Assembly (NCBI GenBank): GCA_964036295.1
Contig: OZ038473.1
Coordinates: forward strand, 1,867,501-1,931,500
DNA length: 64,000 nucleotides
Direction of reading: 5' to 3'
From: Plumapathes pennacea
Lineage: Eukaryota > Cnidaria > Anthozoa > Antipatharia > Myriopathidae
Below, in pieces: positions 1-10,857 of this stretch (positions are counted from its first letter, which is position 1; each line of letters starts with the position of its first letter). Below the pieces are notes generated by a model, which made no database searches, had not been told where the DNA came from, and worked only from the letters and a program-made list of their open reading frames with translations. A program made the translations under genes and the position numbers.

Positions 1-254
1 CCATATTCCTTATGTCTTTGTAACTTTGTTTATTTTAATGTTGCTCAATTTGTTCCATTTTGCCGAGGTTCTATTAATTGCTTTCATCGTCTCTTACTAA
101 GATGAACGACTGTACATGTCGTAATTTCTCGAAAAGTCGTCCACGTCCTGAACGACGCAAACAGTTTTCCATCACCACCAACTCTGCCCTCACAGAAACA
201 AAAAAAGTTTTCTTCGTCAATTTTTCCTTGCTGATGTTCAAACATCTCCAATTT

Positions 255-573
255 CAGTTCTGGTTCAGCACAGCGTCACCTGTCAGTTTCAAGCATCATC
301 ACAAACGTCGCACATGGCGAGCAAGGAAAGCGATTCCCTCCGCAATTCGATGTTTATAACTGTACCAACGTCCAAGTTTTCAATAATTTTGGTACATCAC
401 CTCACATTTTTTTGTAAACTCCTGCCGAAAGTGTTTTGTGTTTTGTGTTCCATGAAGAATGCTTTCTCTCGATTTTCATTCACTGAACCCGTTCGCAAAG
501 ACGTTGCACGCAGTAATCAAGTGATCATTGTATTTTTGGAGCGGAAGTTAAATCTTCTTCCGGTCTTTTTATA
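255..573 (+). repeat. Dispersed repeat, copy 1 (paralogue at about 17.0-17.3 kb)
   Basis: About 320 bp align by eye with 17012-17327. Shared landmarks are CAGTTTCAAGC, a CACATGGCGAGCAA start-like block, CTGTACCAAC, TTTTGTAAACTCC, CTCGATTTTCATTCA and GGAGCGGAAGTT. Both copies keep an ATG followed by codons for ASKESDS. The sequence just upstream (about 150-250) also matches the DNA on both sides of the inverted-repeat element at 12925-15497, so this is a multi-copy genomic segment. Confidence 0.6.
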
Positions 574-633
574 ACTGCTTCTACTCGTCGGCAGTCAATA
601 GGTCAGCAGTTAGTGGTCACGTGCAAGAGCAAA

Positions 634-805
634 ATGGCGGATCACAGCGATGATGAATACGGATTTCGAGTTTTCCGACTCTCCTGTCTTTTCTGATTGC
701 GAGAAAGGAGAACCAATCGAGAAAACTGGAGCGGGTGCAAATCTGAGTGTTCCAAAGAAGGCTTCGATTGCAAGAGAGTTCAGGAGTACAAGAATGAACA
801 TCTGA
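634..805 (+). pseudogene. Short frameshifted coding remnant starting MADHSDDEYGF
   Basis: An ATG in a good context (AAAATGG) opens an acidic reading frame, MADHSDDEYGF, that stops after 20 codons. Dropping one base after the TTT codon gives another 45 or so codons with a coding look (EFSDSPVFSDCEKGEP onward) to the TGA at 803-805. The simplest reading is the N-terminus of an acidic protein, broken by a one-base insertion or by a sequence error. No family is recognised and no clear splice donor follows. It could also be a first exon of the candidate exons at 1510-3162, but no direct link is visible. Confidence 0.3.
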
Positions 806-1509
806 CTGTTTTGAATGGCATATGTTAATAGACGCTGATAAAACAGTTTTTCGTTAGTCAGAAATATACTAAGTAAAGCAATTTTCAAAACATAACTCAC
901 AGACAATATTTGAGAAAAATAAGCAATAAGCAAGTTTTGGGCATTTTTAGAGGGTCTTAGACCAACCTTTTATATTCAATTGGGAGCAACTTTTCATCAA
1001 CTTTTTGAAATATTACTGTAGCAACTTTTCTGAAAAATCAGCAACAATTTTGCATCTTTTTGGATTTATTTTAGTACTTTTTGAGGAAAATTTCAGCGAC
1101 TTGTGGTAACCTCCAACGCAGCACTTTTCAGTCTCACTCCCTCTTTTGCGTTTGGTGGGGACAGTGGGGAGCAAGTGAGGAACGAGACTGAAAATGGCTG
1201 TGTAGGATATTTGTGGCCACGGGGCAGTAACCACTCGGGTGAGCTACTTTGAGGGAAATCAAAATGTCTGTAATTGCTATGAGCATGCAAGGACCAATTT
1301 GCCAGTACAGTGTATGTTGAAGATGCTTTGAAGTTGTATATTGACAATATCAAGCCAGAACAGGAACAGTTGTGTTTGGAAAGGAATGGTAGTCAAGAGA
1401 AAGGACTCTTATATTTAACCATTGTTGAGTGACATTAATTGCTTTGTTTCAGGATTCCCACTTCATGTCTCATTTGTTTGTTCTTTTTTTTTTTTTTTTT
1501 TCTCTGTAG

Positions 1510-3162
1510 GCCAGGGCAGACATTGCAAGAGAAGCAGGTGAATAATGTCAAAACTTGTTTTAACTTATACCCTCTGGAGCTGCAGAGATTATCCTTCTCA
1601 GTCGAAAATATTTGATAAAAAAAAATGGTATTGTTCAGTATAGCTTTATAATTACTATTTTGTGTTTAATTGTCACTGCACAGACAATGCTTGATGTCCT
1701 TCAGAACAGTAAATTCAGTTTATTATAAACTCTGCCAAGCTCAAAATACAGATTCTCTTGACTTTATAAGAGTTTGTACAATAAACTCTAATGGGCTTCT
1801 TGCATGGGAACTAACATGTCTCAAAACAAGGCTACCTTGGAAATTTGTGCAAGCCATGTAACTCCCCAAGTGAAACATGTCCATCTCCTTTGTAGACACT
1901 TGGTGCTCAGAGCAATAGGAAACTCTTACGTTTCATGTCTTGCAAATTTTCTGCCAGGTTATTCTTGCTTTGAATCCAATATGGTGAGACCATGCATTGA
2001 GCAAAAATACATAGCCCTCTCTACAGTTCAGTTTGGAAATAAGCCTCACCCCACCCCCATTTTCATTCTGTCGACTTTTGAGTGCCAAAATTAGTAGAGG
2101 AAACAAGACAAATGACATGTATTGGAGTGCAAAGTGATGATTCTTTTAGCTTTTACATTTCCCACATCTAACTTTGAGTCTGCATCAGAGAAGAGAATGA
2201 AATAATTGCACTCATTTGAACAGTTTTAACGCACCATAAAAGGATTTGCCAATTGCCAGAACATGAAGAATAATTGAATAATAGTATATAGTACCTCTTA
2301 TTATAAAGACACGAGTGTTTTACTGGAAAACATAACGTGCATGAAATCCATACGAAACTACATCCAGGACCCGAGTGGCATATTTTCCATATCCTCACTA
2401 GTGAGGATATTGTTGGCATCATTTCCCGCTTTTGCACGGTTGTTTGTGCAATTTCTCATAAAACACTCGTGTCTAATATAATAAAAAGAAAGCTACATGG
2501 CAGCTTGAAGATATGACTTTTTTCTCATGGTTAAAACAATATTTTACTCACTCGCGAAGCGCTCATTCGTAAAATATTGTTTTTACCACTCGAAAATAAA
2601 AGTCATATCTTCATGCTGCTGTGTAATATCCTCTATTTATTGTCATCTCATCATTTTCAATAATCCCCCCTCTATAATAGCCCCTCTCTCTTTACAAGGT
2701 CAGCAGTCTAATGTGCTTGACATAAGTTTTGCTAAAAATAGGAAACAAAATGCTTACAAATATAAATCCAGGATTAGCTTGAGCAGCATTATTAATGTCT
2801 CAACTATGCTTAATTTTTTTGGTTAGGAAGGCGAAAGGCGGCAGCTACAGTGACCCCTGCAGTGCCCCCCTCTACCATACGTGTGACCACACGTGCGACC
2901 ACACATGCGACCACACGTGCAACCACACGTGCGACCACACGTGCAACCACACATGCAACCACACGTGCGACCACATGTGCGAGACCCTCTGTATCCTTTG
3001 TTCTCCCTCCCACGGTGCTCCAGGCCTTGGGGCCTCCACCAACAAGGGCCTCAGTGCCCCAGGCCTGGGGGCCTCAATCTGGAAAGCCCTGCATAGACCT
3101 GAGTGCCTCACACCCTCTGCCCAAGGGTGCAGTGCCCCCACTTCCAAGGGCAGTGGTGGAAG
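1510..3162 (+). CDS. Candidate two-exon fragment of an unknown Thr/Pro-rich protein
   Basis: Exon 1510-1537 follows a T-rich tract ending CTCTGTAG and ends at GTGAAT. Exon 2827-3162 lies between TTAG and GTAGGT. The phases match (one base, then two), and the joined frame is open for 121 codons. It reads ARADIAREAG and RRKAAATVTPAVPPS, then a Thr-rich stretch of about 35 residues (TTRATTHA repeats) encoded by a 12-bp minisatellite, then a Pro/Ala-rich tail. No start or stop is seen, so further exons would be needed. No domain is recognised. The repeat keeps several frames open, so this may be chance; the matching splice phases are the main support. Confidence 0.25.
2298..2640 (+). mobile_element. 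Double-foldback MITE, copy 1
   Basis: Two adjacent hairpins are visible. The first pairs AGACACGAGTGTTTTA with TAAAACACTCGTGTCT around a central TCCTCACTAGTGAGGA palindrome. The second pairs GAAGATATGACTTTT with AAAAGTCATATCTTC and has an inner AAAACAATATTTTAC arm. The whole arrangement recurs at 43141-43474 with scattered substitutions, which shows that it moves as one unit. It has no coding capacity, consistent with a non-autonomous DNA element. Confidence 0.65.
2879..2985 (+). repeat. 12-bp minisatellite
   Basis: About nine tandem units of the form TGCGACCACACG with A/G exchanges. The period is a multiple of three, so it reads as Thr-rich in one frame and as Cys-Asp/Asn-His-Thr in another. 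It lies inside the candidate exon 2827-3162. Confidence 0.85.
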
Positions 3163-3360
3163 GTAGGTAATTCTTGTTTTATAAATTATTATAGTTATCA
3201 TATTATTGTAATGCGCAAGCATTAGGTGCTAGCGTGTATTTAGTTGAGTTTGTTAATCAAATGTAATGCACGAGCGTTAGGCATTCGCGTGTGTAAGTTT
3301 AGTCCCTTTGTTGTCCGTTAAGCATTAGCGTACGTAGTAAAGTTCGTTAAAGTGGCTACT

Positions 3361-3495
3361 TATAGCAAGATTTGGAATGAGATACCCAATTACGTAAAAG
3401 AACTATCAAAAAAGCTGTTTTACATCTTTAAAAACGAAGACTTGTATATTGAAACACCCACGATAATTTCAAAAGTCAAAAAACACAAGAAATAG
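3361..3495 (+). pseudogene. Possible C-terminal remnant of a non-LTR retrotransposon ORF
   Basis: The frame reads YSKIWNEIPNYVKELSKKLF and ends at TAG after 44 codons. A tail of the type K-I-W-N-x-I-P followed by a short basic segment is common at the end of CR1/Jockey-type reverse transcriptase ORFs. No reverse transcriptase motif is seen upstream. Downstream is A/T-rich DNA and, at about 3815-3860, an imperfect hairpin GACTGACCCG / CGGGTCAGTC. The assignment rests on a short motif and is weak. Confidence 0.3.
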
Positions 3496-3499
3496 ATAG

Positions 3500-4700
3500 A
3501 TATTAGCCCCTCTCTGCTAGAATCTATTTGTTATTCTATTCATCTACTTATATTGTTTCTGTATATATGTATATAATATATTTATTATATATAATTTTTT
3601 TACCATTTTATTTTATTTTGTTTTTTTTTTTAAATTTGTTTATTTTTTTTTGTTTTTCAGTTTCTCCAAAATCTTTGCTAGTTTTCCTTTTTTGCGTCAA
3701 TTTGTATGAACGCTGTAAATTGCATGATCAAATGAAAATAATGTAAAACATGTAATGTAGTGTATGTAATGTAAGTAAAGTACATTCTGTAATAAATAAT
3801 TTATGTATATTTAGAGACTGACCCGCCTCGATTAGCTATGCTACCTACGGGTCAGTCCAAGTTATGTATTAATTTAACAAATATAATAAAATAAAGTGTA
3901 AATAAAAGTGTAGATAATAGCGAATCGGTTAGCATGTGTCTAGTATAAAAGGGATCACAAGCCGTTGTGGAAAGAGTTTTATACGGGAGTAATTGTACGA
4001 AAGTTTTGTACGAGTCGATGTACTGTTGAGAGGTTAATACAGTTGGACGTTGTTGACTCCCAAATTTTTTGGCATTTTATGAATTAGTTTATAATAATCT
4101 AACTATTGCAGAAATTTGAAAAAATTCTGAACGTTAGAAGTTTTTGGCGCGAACGTCCTTAAGTGGTTTGATTAATATAATTAATTAGTTTCGTATTTTT
4201 CATCTCTAGCCAGGGTGAAGCAGCTTTTAAGACAGGGTGATGTAAGTATTATCATTTCTGGGAAAGTGGTATTTATTGCGTTCGACGTTAGGAGAACGCA
4301 ACCCCAATCTCAACCGGATTTGGGTACTGTGGGGTCGATGGGATACCTGTCACGTGCTTTCCGCAGCCGCGAGAAATCAAGATTTTTCGTTAGTGATGTT
4401 CCAAATCTGCACCATTTTGAATAATTACTAAGCGCTCTGTGTCTGAGGTCTATCAAGGCAAAGACACCTACTTTTCGCTGTTGATTGACAAGTGGCTCTG
4501 CGCTTCTCTGGGCCCTCGTGTTTAACATGAGAGACATTTACCACTGCAGTAAAAAATAAATTTATTTCTGAGGTGTTTCTAATGTTTGCTATATTTTGAA
4601 GCCTACAATTAAAATAGTAGTGTTCTTTCTAAGACCAATCAGTGTGTCAAATACTTGTGAATAGCTCTCTTTAGAAGAAAAAAGGAGGCAACAAGATAAC
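3500..4700. other. A/T-rich intergenic DNA without a supported gene
   Basis: T-rich low-complexity sequence (3570-3660) is followed by the GACTGACCCG hairpin and a TATAAAAGG box at about 3952. The remaining sequence looks like decayed repeat DNA. A solo LTR was considered but the ends could not be defined. Confidence 0.4.
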
Positions 4701-4705
4701 ATTGG

Positions 4706-5091
4706 TACAACACATTATATTACCTTACTTTATTCCGGCTTGGCGGTGCCATTCAGCAAAAACAACAAAACACCATTCTGTGGTTGAGCGCTACGTCAGA
4801 GGAACTGTGGCCGAGTCAGCCCAGACTCCTGTAGCCTGTGAAAACATACAGACTTTCCGCCTGTTGCTTGGCTGAAAGATACTGTCCACAAAACCGAGCC
4901 GACAAATGACTCCTATGACATCACAGGATTCATCCAATCAAAATTTAGCTCTTAAAACTCAAGAAGTGAGACCATCGTTTCGTGATTCTATTGTGACTTC
5001 TTATTGGTTGCCATTCAAACAGCCTGTAAAACCTTTTTGCAGATGGTATTTTTTATGACCGGAATAAAATAAGGTAATATATTGTGTTGTA
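4706..5091. mobile_element. MITE with about 30-bp terminal inverted repeats
   Basis: The left end TACAACACATTATATTACC is mirrored at the right end (GGTAATATATTGTGTTGTA), and the pairing continues inward through CTTACTTTATTCCGG / CCGGAATAAAATAAG. The element is about 386 bp with no coding capacity. A TA at each end may be the duplicated target. Confidence 0.7.
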
Positions 5092-5272
5092 GCTCTTTTT
5101 TTGCCGTGCAAAGCAACAATTCTGAATTTAATAATGTGCTATGTTTTTATCAAACACAGGATCCATTCCCGCCCCGTTTGAAAACCTATGAAAGGTATGT
5201 TTAGACAATAAGATTATTTACCTAGCCCTTCTCGGATTATATATATACACTATATATATATATACACTATTT

Positions 5273-5442
5273 AAGAAATATATAACGCGTCACCGTGTAA
5301 TATAGCCTCATCTAAACACGCAGGAAGTAGCCGAGGAAACCATGAGGCCGCCGAGTGGTTTCCGGCGCTACTCGAGTGTTCTCCCAACTTCCCAAGTGTA
5401 TAGATGAGGCTATATTACATGGGAACACGTTATATATTTCTT
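5273..5442. mobile_element. Foldback MITE, 170 bp
   Basis: AAGAAATATATAACG at the left is matched by CGTTATATATTTCTT at the right. Inner arms TAATATAGCCTCATCTA / TAGATGAGGCTATATTA also pair. A diverged partial copy begins at about 23740 (AAGAAATATATAAGACG, then CAGCCTCATATAAACGC). Confidence 0.7.
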
Positions 5443-5463
5443 TTATAAAATAATTAGTAGTGG

Positions 5464-5622
5464 TAATCATTGGTGTGCTCATTCAATTAACGATTAATAG
5501 TGTGAGTAATGTTTGAAAATTCTAAAAAAATAACACGAGTCCGCAGGACGAGTGTTATTTGTGGAACTTTCAAACATTACGAGCACTATTAATCGTTAAT
5601 TGAATGAGCACACCAATGATTA
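5464..5622. mobile_element. Near-complete foldback element
   Basis: The left arm AATCATTGGTGTGCTCATTC and the sequence after it pair with the right arm ending GAATGAGCACACCAATGATT. Arms are about 60 bp. A small central hairpin (AATAACAC / GTGTTATT) means almost the whole element can fold on itself. Confidence 0.75.
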
Positions 5623-5628
5623 CTAGTT

Positions 5629-6584
5629 AATAATATAGATGCAAAAATAAACAAGGTGAAGGAAGCCATTCCAAAGCAAAGCCAACAGTCAATCAATGTC
5701 AAACGCGCGACTTCTTATTGGACGCTGAAAATTCACGCTGTGAAAATTTGCGTAACGCAAAACTCAAGTCAACGAGAGGATCACTGTCTTGAATAGCCTT
5801 GAATGAAAGATTGAGTTTACCCTGAGCTTTGCTATGGAACTCGTTATGGATGAAAGTCACCGAACAACAGAATCGCTGAAACGGCATAACTGGCCGCCGA
5901 CAATCTCCGAAAGGAAGAGAAACCTGAGTTTACGGCAAGTCTATAGTTATATTTACTTAGCGAAGATTAAGAAACCGTTGAAGCTGCTGTTCAATGAAAA
6001 AATTGCTATCGTATCGTGAAGGCTTCAAGCTTCAATCATAAAGTTTTGCAAAAAAAAAAAGCCGATCGACACACTCGCGAACATTGAGCGGTTAAACTTT
6101 CGCAAACAAGCTTTTCAGCAGAAGAAACTGGATCGAAACTAGAGCAATCAACTTACGAAGTTTACTGATCACGACCTGTCGATGATCTCTGAAATTTCAG
6201 ACTATTCCCGCTGCGGATGGCTTGGCACTTTGCTGATCTCCGAACATAACTTGACTTCGGGCTCGTAGATTTCCACTTTCATTTGACGATAATTCTGCCA
6301 GCTCCTCCCCGAATTTCTTACAGGCATTTTCATCCATATTTTAGAGTCGATTTCGTGCGTTTGAATTTCCCAGTTTAAACTTTCATGGCTGCTTTGTTTA
6401 TGTTTTGGGAATCTCTCGCTCTTGGCCACCATTTTTTCTCGATGCAAAAGTTGAGCTTGCGTGATTGTCATGGCAACGAAGTGTGTGCACATCTGATTAA
6501 CCTTTTTTGCACACTTGCACACTAATACATAACAGCCCTGTTATCAGCCAATCAGAATCGAGTATTTTTGCATCTATATTATTA
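5629..6584. mobile_element. Non-autonomous element with 22-bp inverted ends
   Basis: TAATAATATAGATGCAAAAA at the left matches the complement of TTTTTGCATCTATATTATTA at the right, giving a 956-bp element. The interior has short ORFs on both strands but nothing recognisable as a transposase. It directly abuts the foldback at 5464-5622, so this 1.3-kb stretch is a stack of three mobile elements. Confidence 0.65.
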
Positions 6585-7215
6585 GTCAAGTAAAAAACAT
6601 CGCGTGTCGCGCCGCCGTGTAATATCCTCTATATCTAACACGGTTATTTAGCCAATAAGGGCGCGCGTAGTATCATAATTATTTTATAAATCACTATATG
6701 GGAGTACCCCCACCCCAGTCAACCTCTGCTCACTTTCAACTTTCTCAATCTTTCTTCAGGAAATACAAGAAAAGGAACGTTACACATACCTGATGCAAGT
6801 TACGATAGTAGTTGTGAATGTCGAGACAGTCTTGTTTGAAATCCTCATTAACAGCTGTTTGCAAAGAAGATAAGAGAAACAAATCTAAGGTTATAAAAGA
6901 TCGGGCTTCCTTAAATACGAAGAGCATGTTGCAAGTGGTAAGCGGGGGGGAGACTGGTGTTTGATTTGAATATATTTCAATCGTACAGTGATATTTATGT
7001 ACATTTATCTGTCCGTCCGACACAGAATAACCCCTACTGTTCCGGGGGAAGCAATTTTGGAAGGTATACAATCATCAGTCAGACAAATGTTTACAGTACA
7101 AACCATCAAACAAAGACGAAGGGCTAAGACTAAGTGGTTCAGGAACCGTGTAAACAAGCAAAAGAAGTCGGGCCGGCTATTAATTTAGGCAACCACGTTT
7201 AATCATGGTAAAACT

Positions 7216-7456
7216 GGGCCCGGTTTTTCAAAGCACGATTACACTAATCCTGGATTAAGTCTAAACTTTCTTGTCATTTTTTAGCCTGAAAACGTGAATG
7301 TTTTGTCCACAACGACTTTCTTGATAACGTTTTAAGCTGGAACAAGCTTTCTAATCCATCTTCGAGCAAAACCCTGCAGTTTATTGGGAGAGAGGTCGAG
7401 AGAAAGAATTTCGTTAATCCTGGATTAGCTTAATCGACTTTCGAAAAACCGGGCCC
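7216..7456. mobile_element. MITE with GGGCCCGGTTTTTC ends
   Basis: GGGCCCGGTTTTTC at the left is mirrored by GAAAAACCGGGCCC at the right. Inner arms TAATCCTGGATTAA / TTAATCCTGGATTA also pair. The element is 241 bp and has no coding capacity. Ends of this type are widespread in metazoan DNA-transposon MITEs, but no superfamily is assigned because the target duplication is not clear. Confidence 0.7.
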
Positions 7457-9261
7457 TGAGCTGCATTTTAGTGCTTCAAGCAGGCTCACATCGGGAGGCC
7501 TGCATACTCAAGCGCGACCCTGAACTGTCAAATGGGATTTTAAGATGAGACTGGCACTTAAACGAAAAAGCCTTGACGTCATGTCGGTTGTTGAGTAAAG
7601 AGGTTTTTTCAAGTATCTAAATCAAGCACGGAAGGGCATTTGATATGTTTGGCCAAGCAAAGCCGGGCAATGCCTCAGCACAGTAAATGCGCATTATTGA
7701 GTCAATCGTAGAAACAAATGCCCCACTCTGCATATTTTATTTAAAAAGCCCTATTATTAAAAATCTTTATAATATCAAGTCTAACAAAGCCGAGACGGTC
7801 CACAGCACTTTCCTTCAATTAAATCTTTCACAACATTTAAAATAGTTCCCTTCGGGTTCGAGTTCTTCACTCTTTTTGTATTCCAGTCATTTGTAATCCA
7901 CTTATTCCCAGTCCTCCACTCTTTTTGCCTAAGCTCTTTGCTTCTTTGCACGTGCGCTTGGCAGTGCTGACAAACGCATTGCGCAAGTTGGTGACGTCAT
8001 CATTCCGTCCGCAAGAATGGCAAGGACGCTCCAATGCAGTCAAATACGGGATGAAGTCTTTTTTAGAATTGGCCGCTGGTGTAATGTTTTGAAATGTTAT
8101 ACGTTCCTCTTCAGGACAAGAGCAACGAGTATCCCTGGTGACGGCAAACTGGATCATGCATTTTCTCGGAGCCAGAACTTCTGGCAGGGCCTTCTTTTCA
8201 CCTTGATAACATTGTCATTGTATAGGACTTTCACGGAACTCAGCAGTACACATGAAAACACTCCGACAAGGACGAATTTGTTTTGCAATTATATTTTCAC
8301 CACGGTTGAAAGGAAGAAAGTTGGTATGTGCAAAATCTCAGGAATAGCAAAACAATCGAACTGCAAACTCTGAAAATGTTTAGCTTAAATGTTGCCTCTG
8401 TATCTTGATTTTTTAGAAAACCGCGCCAAGAGTTGTGTTTGGTATTTAATTTCAAAACTACAAAGTACGAAGGGATTCAGTGGAGCGTACACCCGCGCCA
8501 GTTTCCGGGAAAAAGTTTGGCCGCGCATGAACAGTGCGTTTGTCAGCTCTGCCTTTTTAGTTGGGAAAAGATGCAGACACGTCAACTCTTCCGCATTATG
8601 CGAAAAAAGTTTTTGTGGTGGACATACTCCCAGTTTAAATATTGTATATCCGTAGCTTCAGTTGAAGTTTAGTTTGAGTTCGTGTTCGATGGAGATTTAG
8701 TGTTGTCCAGAAGTAGATTTCAAACACGAAAATGATTCATAACATACGGCCTTCTATATGTGGCCCTAGAAACGGTCCTAAATTCGTCATATTTTGAAAA
8801 CTGGAATGGGTCAGGTTGTATACTGCCGTGTATAAGCTGAACCATTCCGTTCCTATTTTCAAAATGTATGTATAGTCTCTTGCATGGTTTTTAGGGTAGT
8901 CTATGACTTGAATGAGGTACTAGAGAAAACGTTGAGACATGCTGAAGCGATAACTGCGATGAAAACACGCACACACACGCCTCTGGTGGTCATACGTCTT
9001 TATTACAGTCACCGTGTGCACCACTGGCTGTTTCTTCGAAGGTCTCTTGTTGAACTCTCGATCACTTTGGTGTGCCCTGCTTCAATGAAAACTGTAATGG
9101 AGCATGCTTTCCTTCTTATTACAGTGTGCTTGTCTTCCCTCTCGCTCCGGTTATGCGTCTGTGAACTCGGTTTATCGTCACATCAAAGCGAATCTGTCCG
9201 CCTATTGATGACGTCACCAGTCAAGTCTCTGAGCCAGCGGTTGATTTCGTCAGTATATAAG
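7457..9261. other. Intergenic, no supported gene
   Basis: Only short unsupported ORFs are present. An imperfect foldback lies at about 8788-8870 (ATTTTGAAAACTGGAATGGG pairs with the complement of CCATTCCGTTCCTATTTTCA). No splice-linked coding exons were found. Confidence 0.4.
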
Positions 9262-9381
9262 GCACCAGTCAATGTAAATCCCCCCCCCCCCCCCCCCCCA
9301 ACCCGGGAATAACGGGGATATGGGGGGGATTTAGCGGAGCAAAAAACGACTTTTGATCATTAGAAGTGCTCCGGTTACCGG

Positions 9382-10762
9382 TAGCCTCCTGACAGCACAC
9401 CCACTATTGTATTTGATCAACCAATCAAAATCGCCGTATGATAATGCGTAATTTGATCACTCAGTTGCGGAATCGTTTAAGAACACGATTGGCTGAAGAA
9501 CGCCGCGGGTTATAGTTTTTTAGTCGATCAACATCAAGCTGAGCCGCAAGAGAATCATTTCATGGCGACTTTTTGACGGATTTTGAAATTCAGTGGACGA
9601 AACATCGACGGGAATTTATCGATAGATGTGTTCGGTGGGATTTGATGGAGTTCTGACCATTCTGAACGTATTTATCAGGCTTCGAGCTAAGACCGCTGGT
9701 CATTGGAAACTCCAGCCGTGTTGTTTTCACACGACTTCCCTTCCGAGCAAAGCTGCCTAAAATGTCTCAAAATCCCACAAGAGACACAGGCAATCCGGGT
9801 AAGCGTTAATCTAGGCTTTACTTTTTTCATTGAAATCGTTTGCTTGCGATCTTGTGAAATTTCCATGTACATTTCTGTCAGCTTGGGCGCCTGTGTCGAA
9901 AATTTTTTTGAAGTGGCAGACGCTTCAAATACCATCCTGGGGGCAAAATCGGGACCCTTTTATATACCTCCAGTACAAATTCACCCCTTTTTTATACCTT
10001 TGATGCGTCCGGCAGACGATTCCACGGCGGGGTGCTTCCCTCTTTTAACAAGGCGGAGTTTCCGGTCTTCCGCCGTTTTTTTTCTCCGGTTTTTCCTGGC
10101 GTTTTTCGTACCCCTTTAAAATACCAAAATTATTTCCTCACTCCACCCTTTTTATTGACCCTTTAAAATACCTAAAAAACGTCATTTTCCTATACCCTTT
10201 TTTATACCTCGATCGTAAAAATACACCCCTTTCGGGCGGAGCCTCCCCGTATAGCCGATAATAGGGAGTACCCCCCTCCCCCCCCCCCCCCCCCCCGGGG
10301 GCAGACGTTGACCTTTTCTGTAGACCGATAACCTCAGCATCACATTCCTCCATTATTTCAACATCTGAATTCTTATATTTACGACGGTATGTCCTGAACT
10401 CAACAGATTTTCATGTATAATGGCAAATGACAAAACAATTTTTGTTTCACAGAGAGATCTCATAAGAGCGTCCGACACGGACGGCGGTTGATTGACAACT
10501 GAAGGCGAGAAACCTTGGGCACCTCTCCTTTTATACCGCGTCTTCGTGTTTAAAAATATCGCTAACTGCTTTTAGACACTCGTCGCCCTCCATCGCGAGC
10601 AATTATTTATGTATTTCGTGTGAGTCGCGCAAACAACAAACATCACGCGTGGCAAGGTCAACCCCAAGGCCGCACCCCCACGAAAATAGGAGGTTCGCTC
10701 TGATTGGCTTCTAGGATAACCGCTGTTCTGAGCAGACCCTGGGTCTGTCTGTCAGGAGGCTA
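9382..10762. mobile_element. hAT-like non-autonomous element with 8-bp target duplication
   Basis: Ends TAGCCTCCTGACAG and CTGTCAGGAGGCTA are perfect 14-bp inverted repeats. Each is flanked by the same 8 bases, GTTACCGG (9374-9381 and 10763-10770). Eight-base duplications are typical of hAT and some P-type transposons. The 1,381-bp interior has no recognisable transposase; it includes T/C-rich low-complexity sequence and a C-rich tract at 10271-10296. Confidence 0.75.
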
Positions 10763-10857
10763 GTTACCGGGGACTTGGATGAGATTTACAGCGGGGACCT
10801 GGAGATGACTGTACGTTGGGAGATTGGAACGAGAATGTCTCAAAGCATGCAAGAAAC

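Noticed and set aside
3730..4170. Solo LTR with TATAAAAGG box and a GGCGCGAACGTCC primer-site-like motif
   Set aside because: No matching TG..CA ends or target duplication could be found, and the order of AATAAA and TATA signals is wrong for an LTR.
9703..10119. 138-codon plus-strand ORF
   Set aside because: It lies within the hAT-like element in T/C-rich low-complexity DNA and has no domain or splice support.
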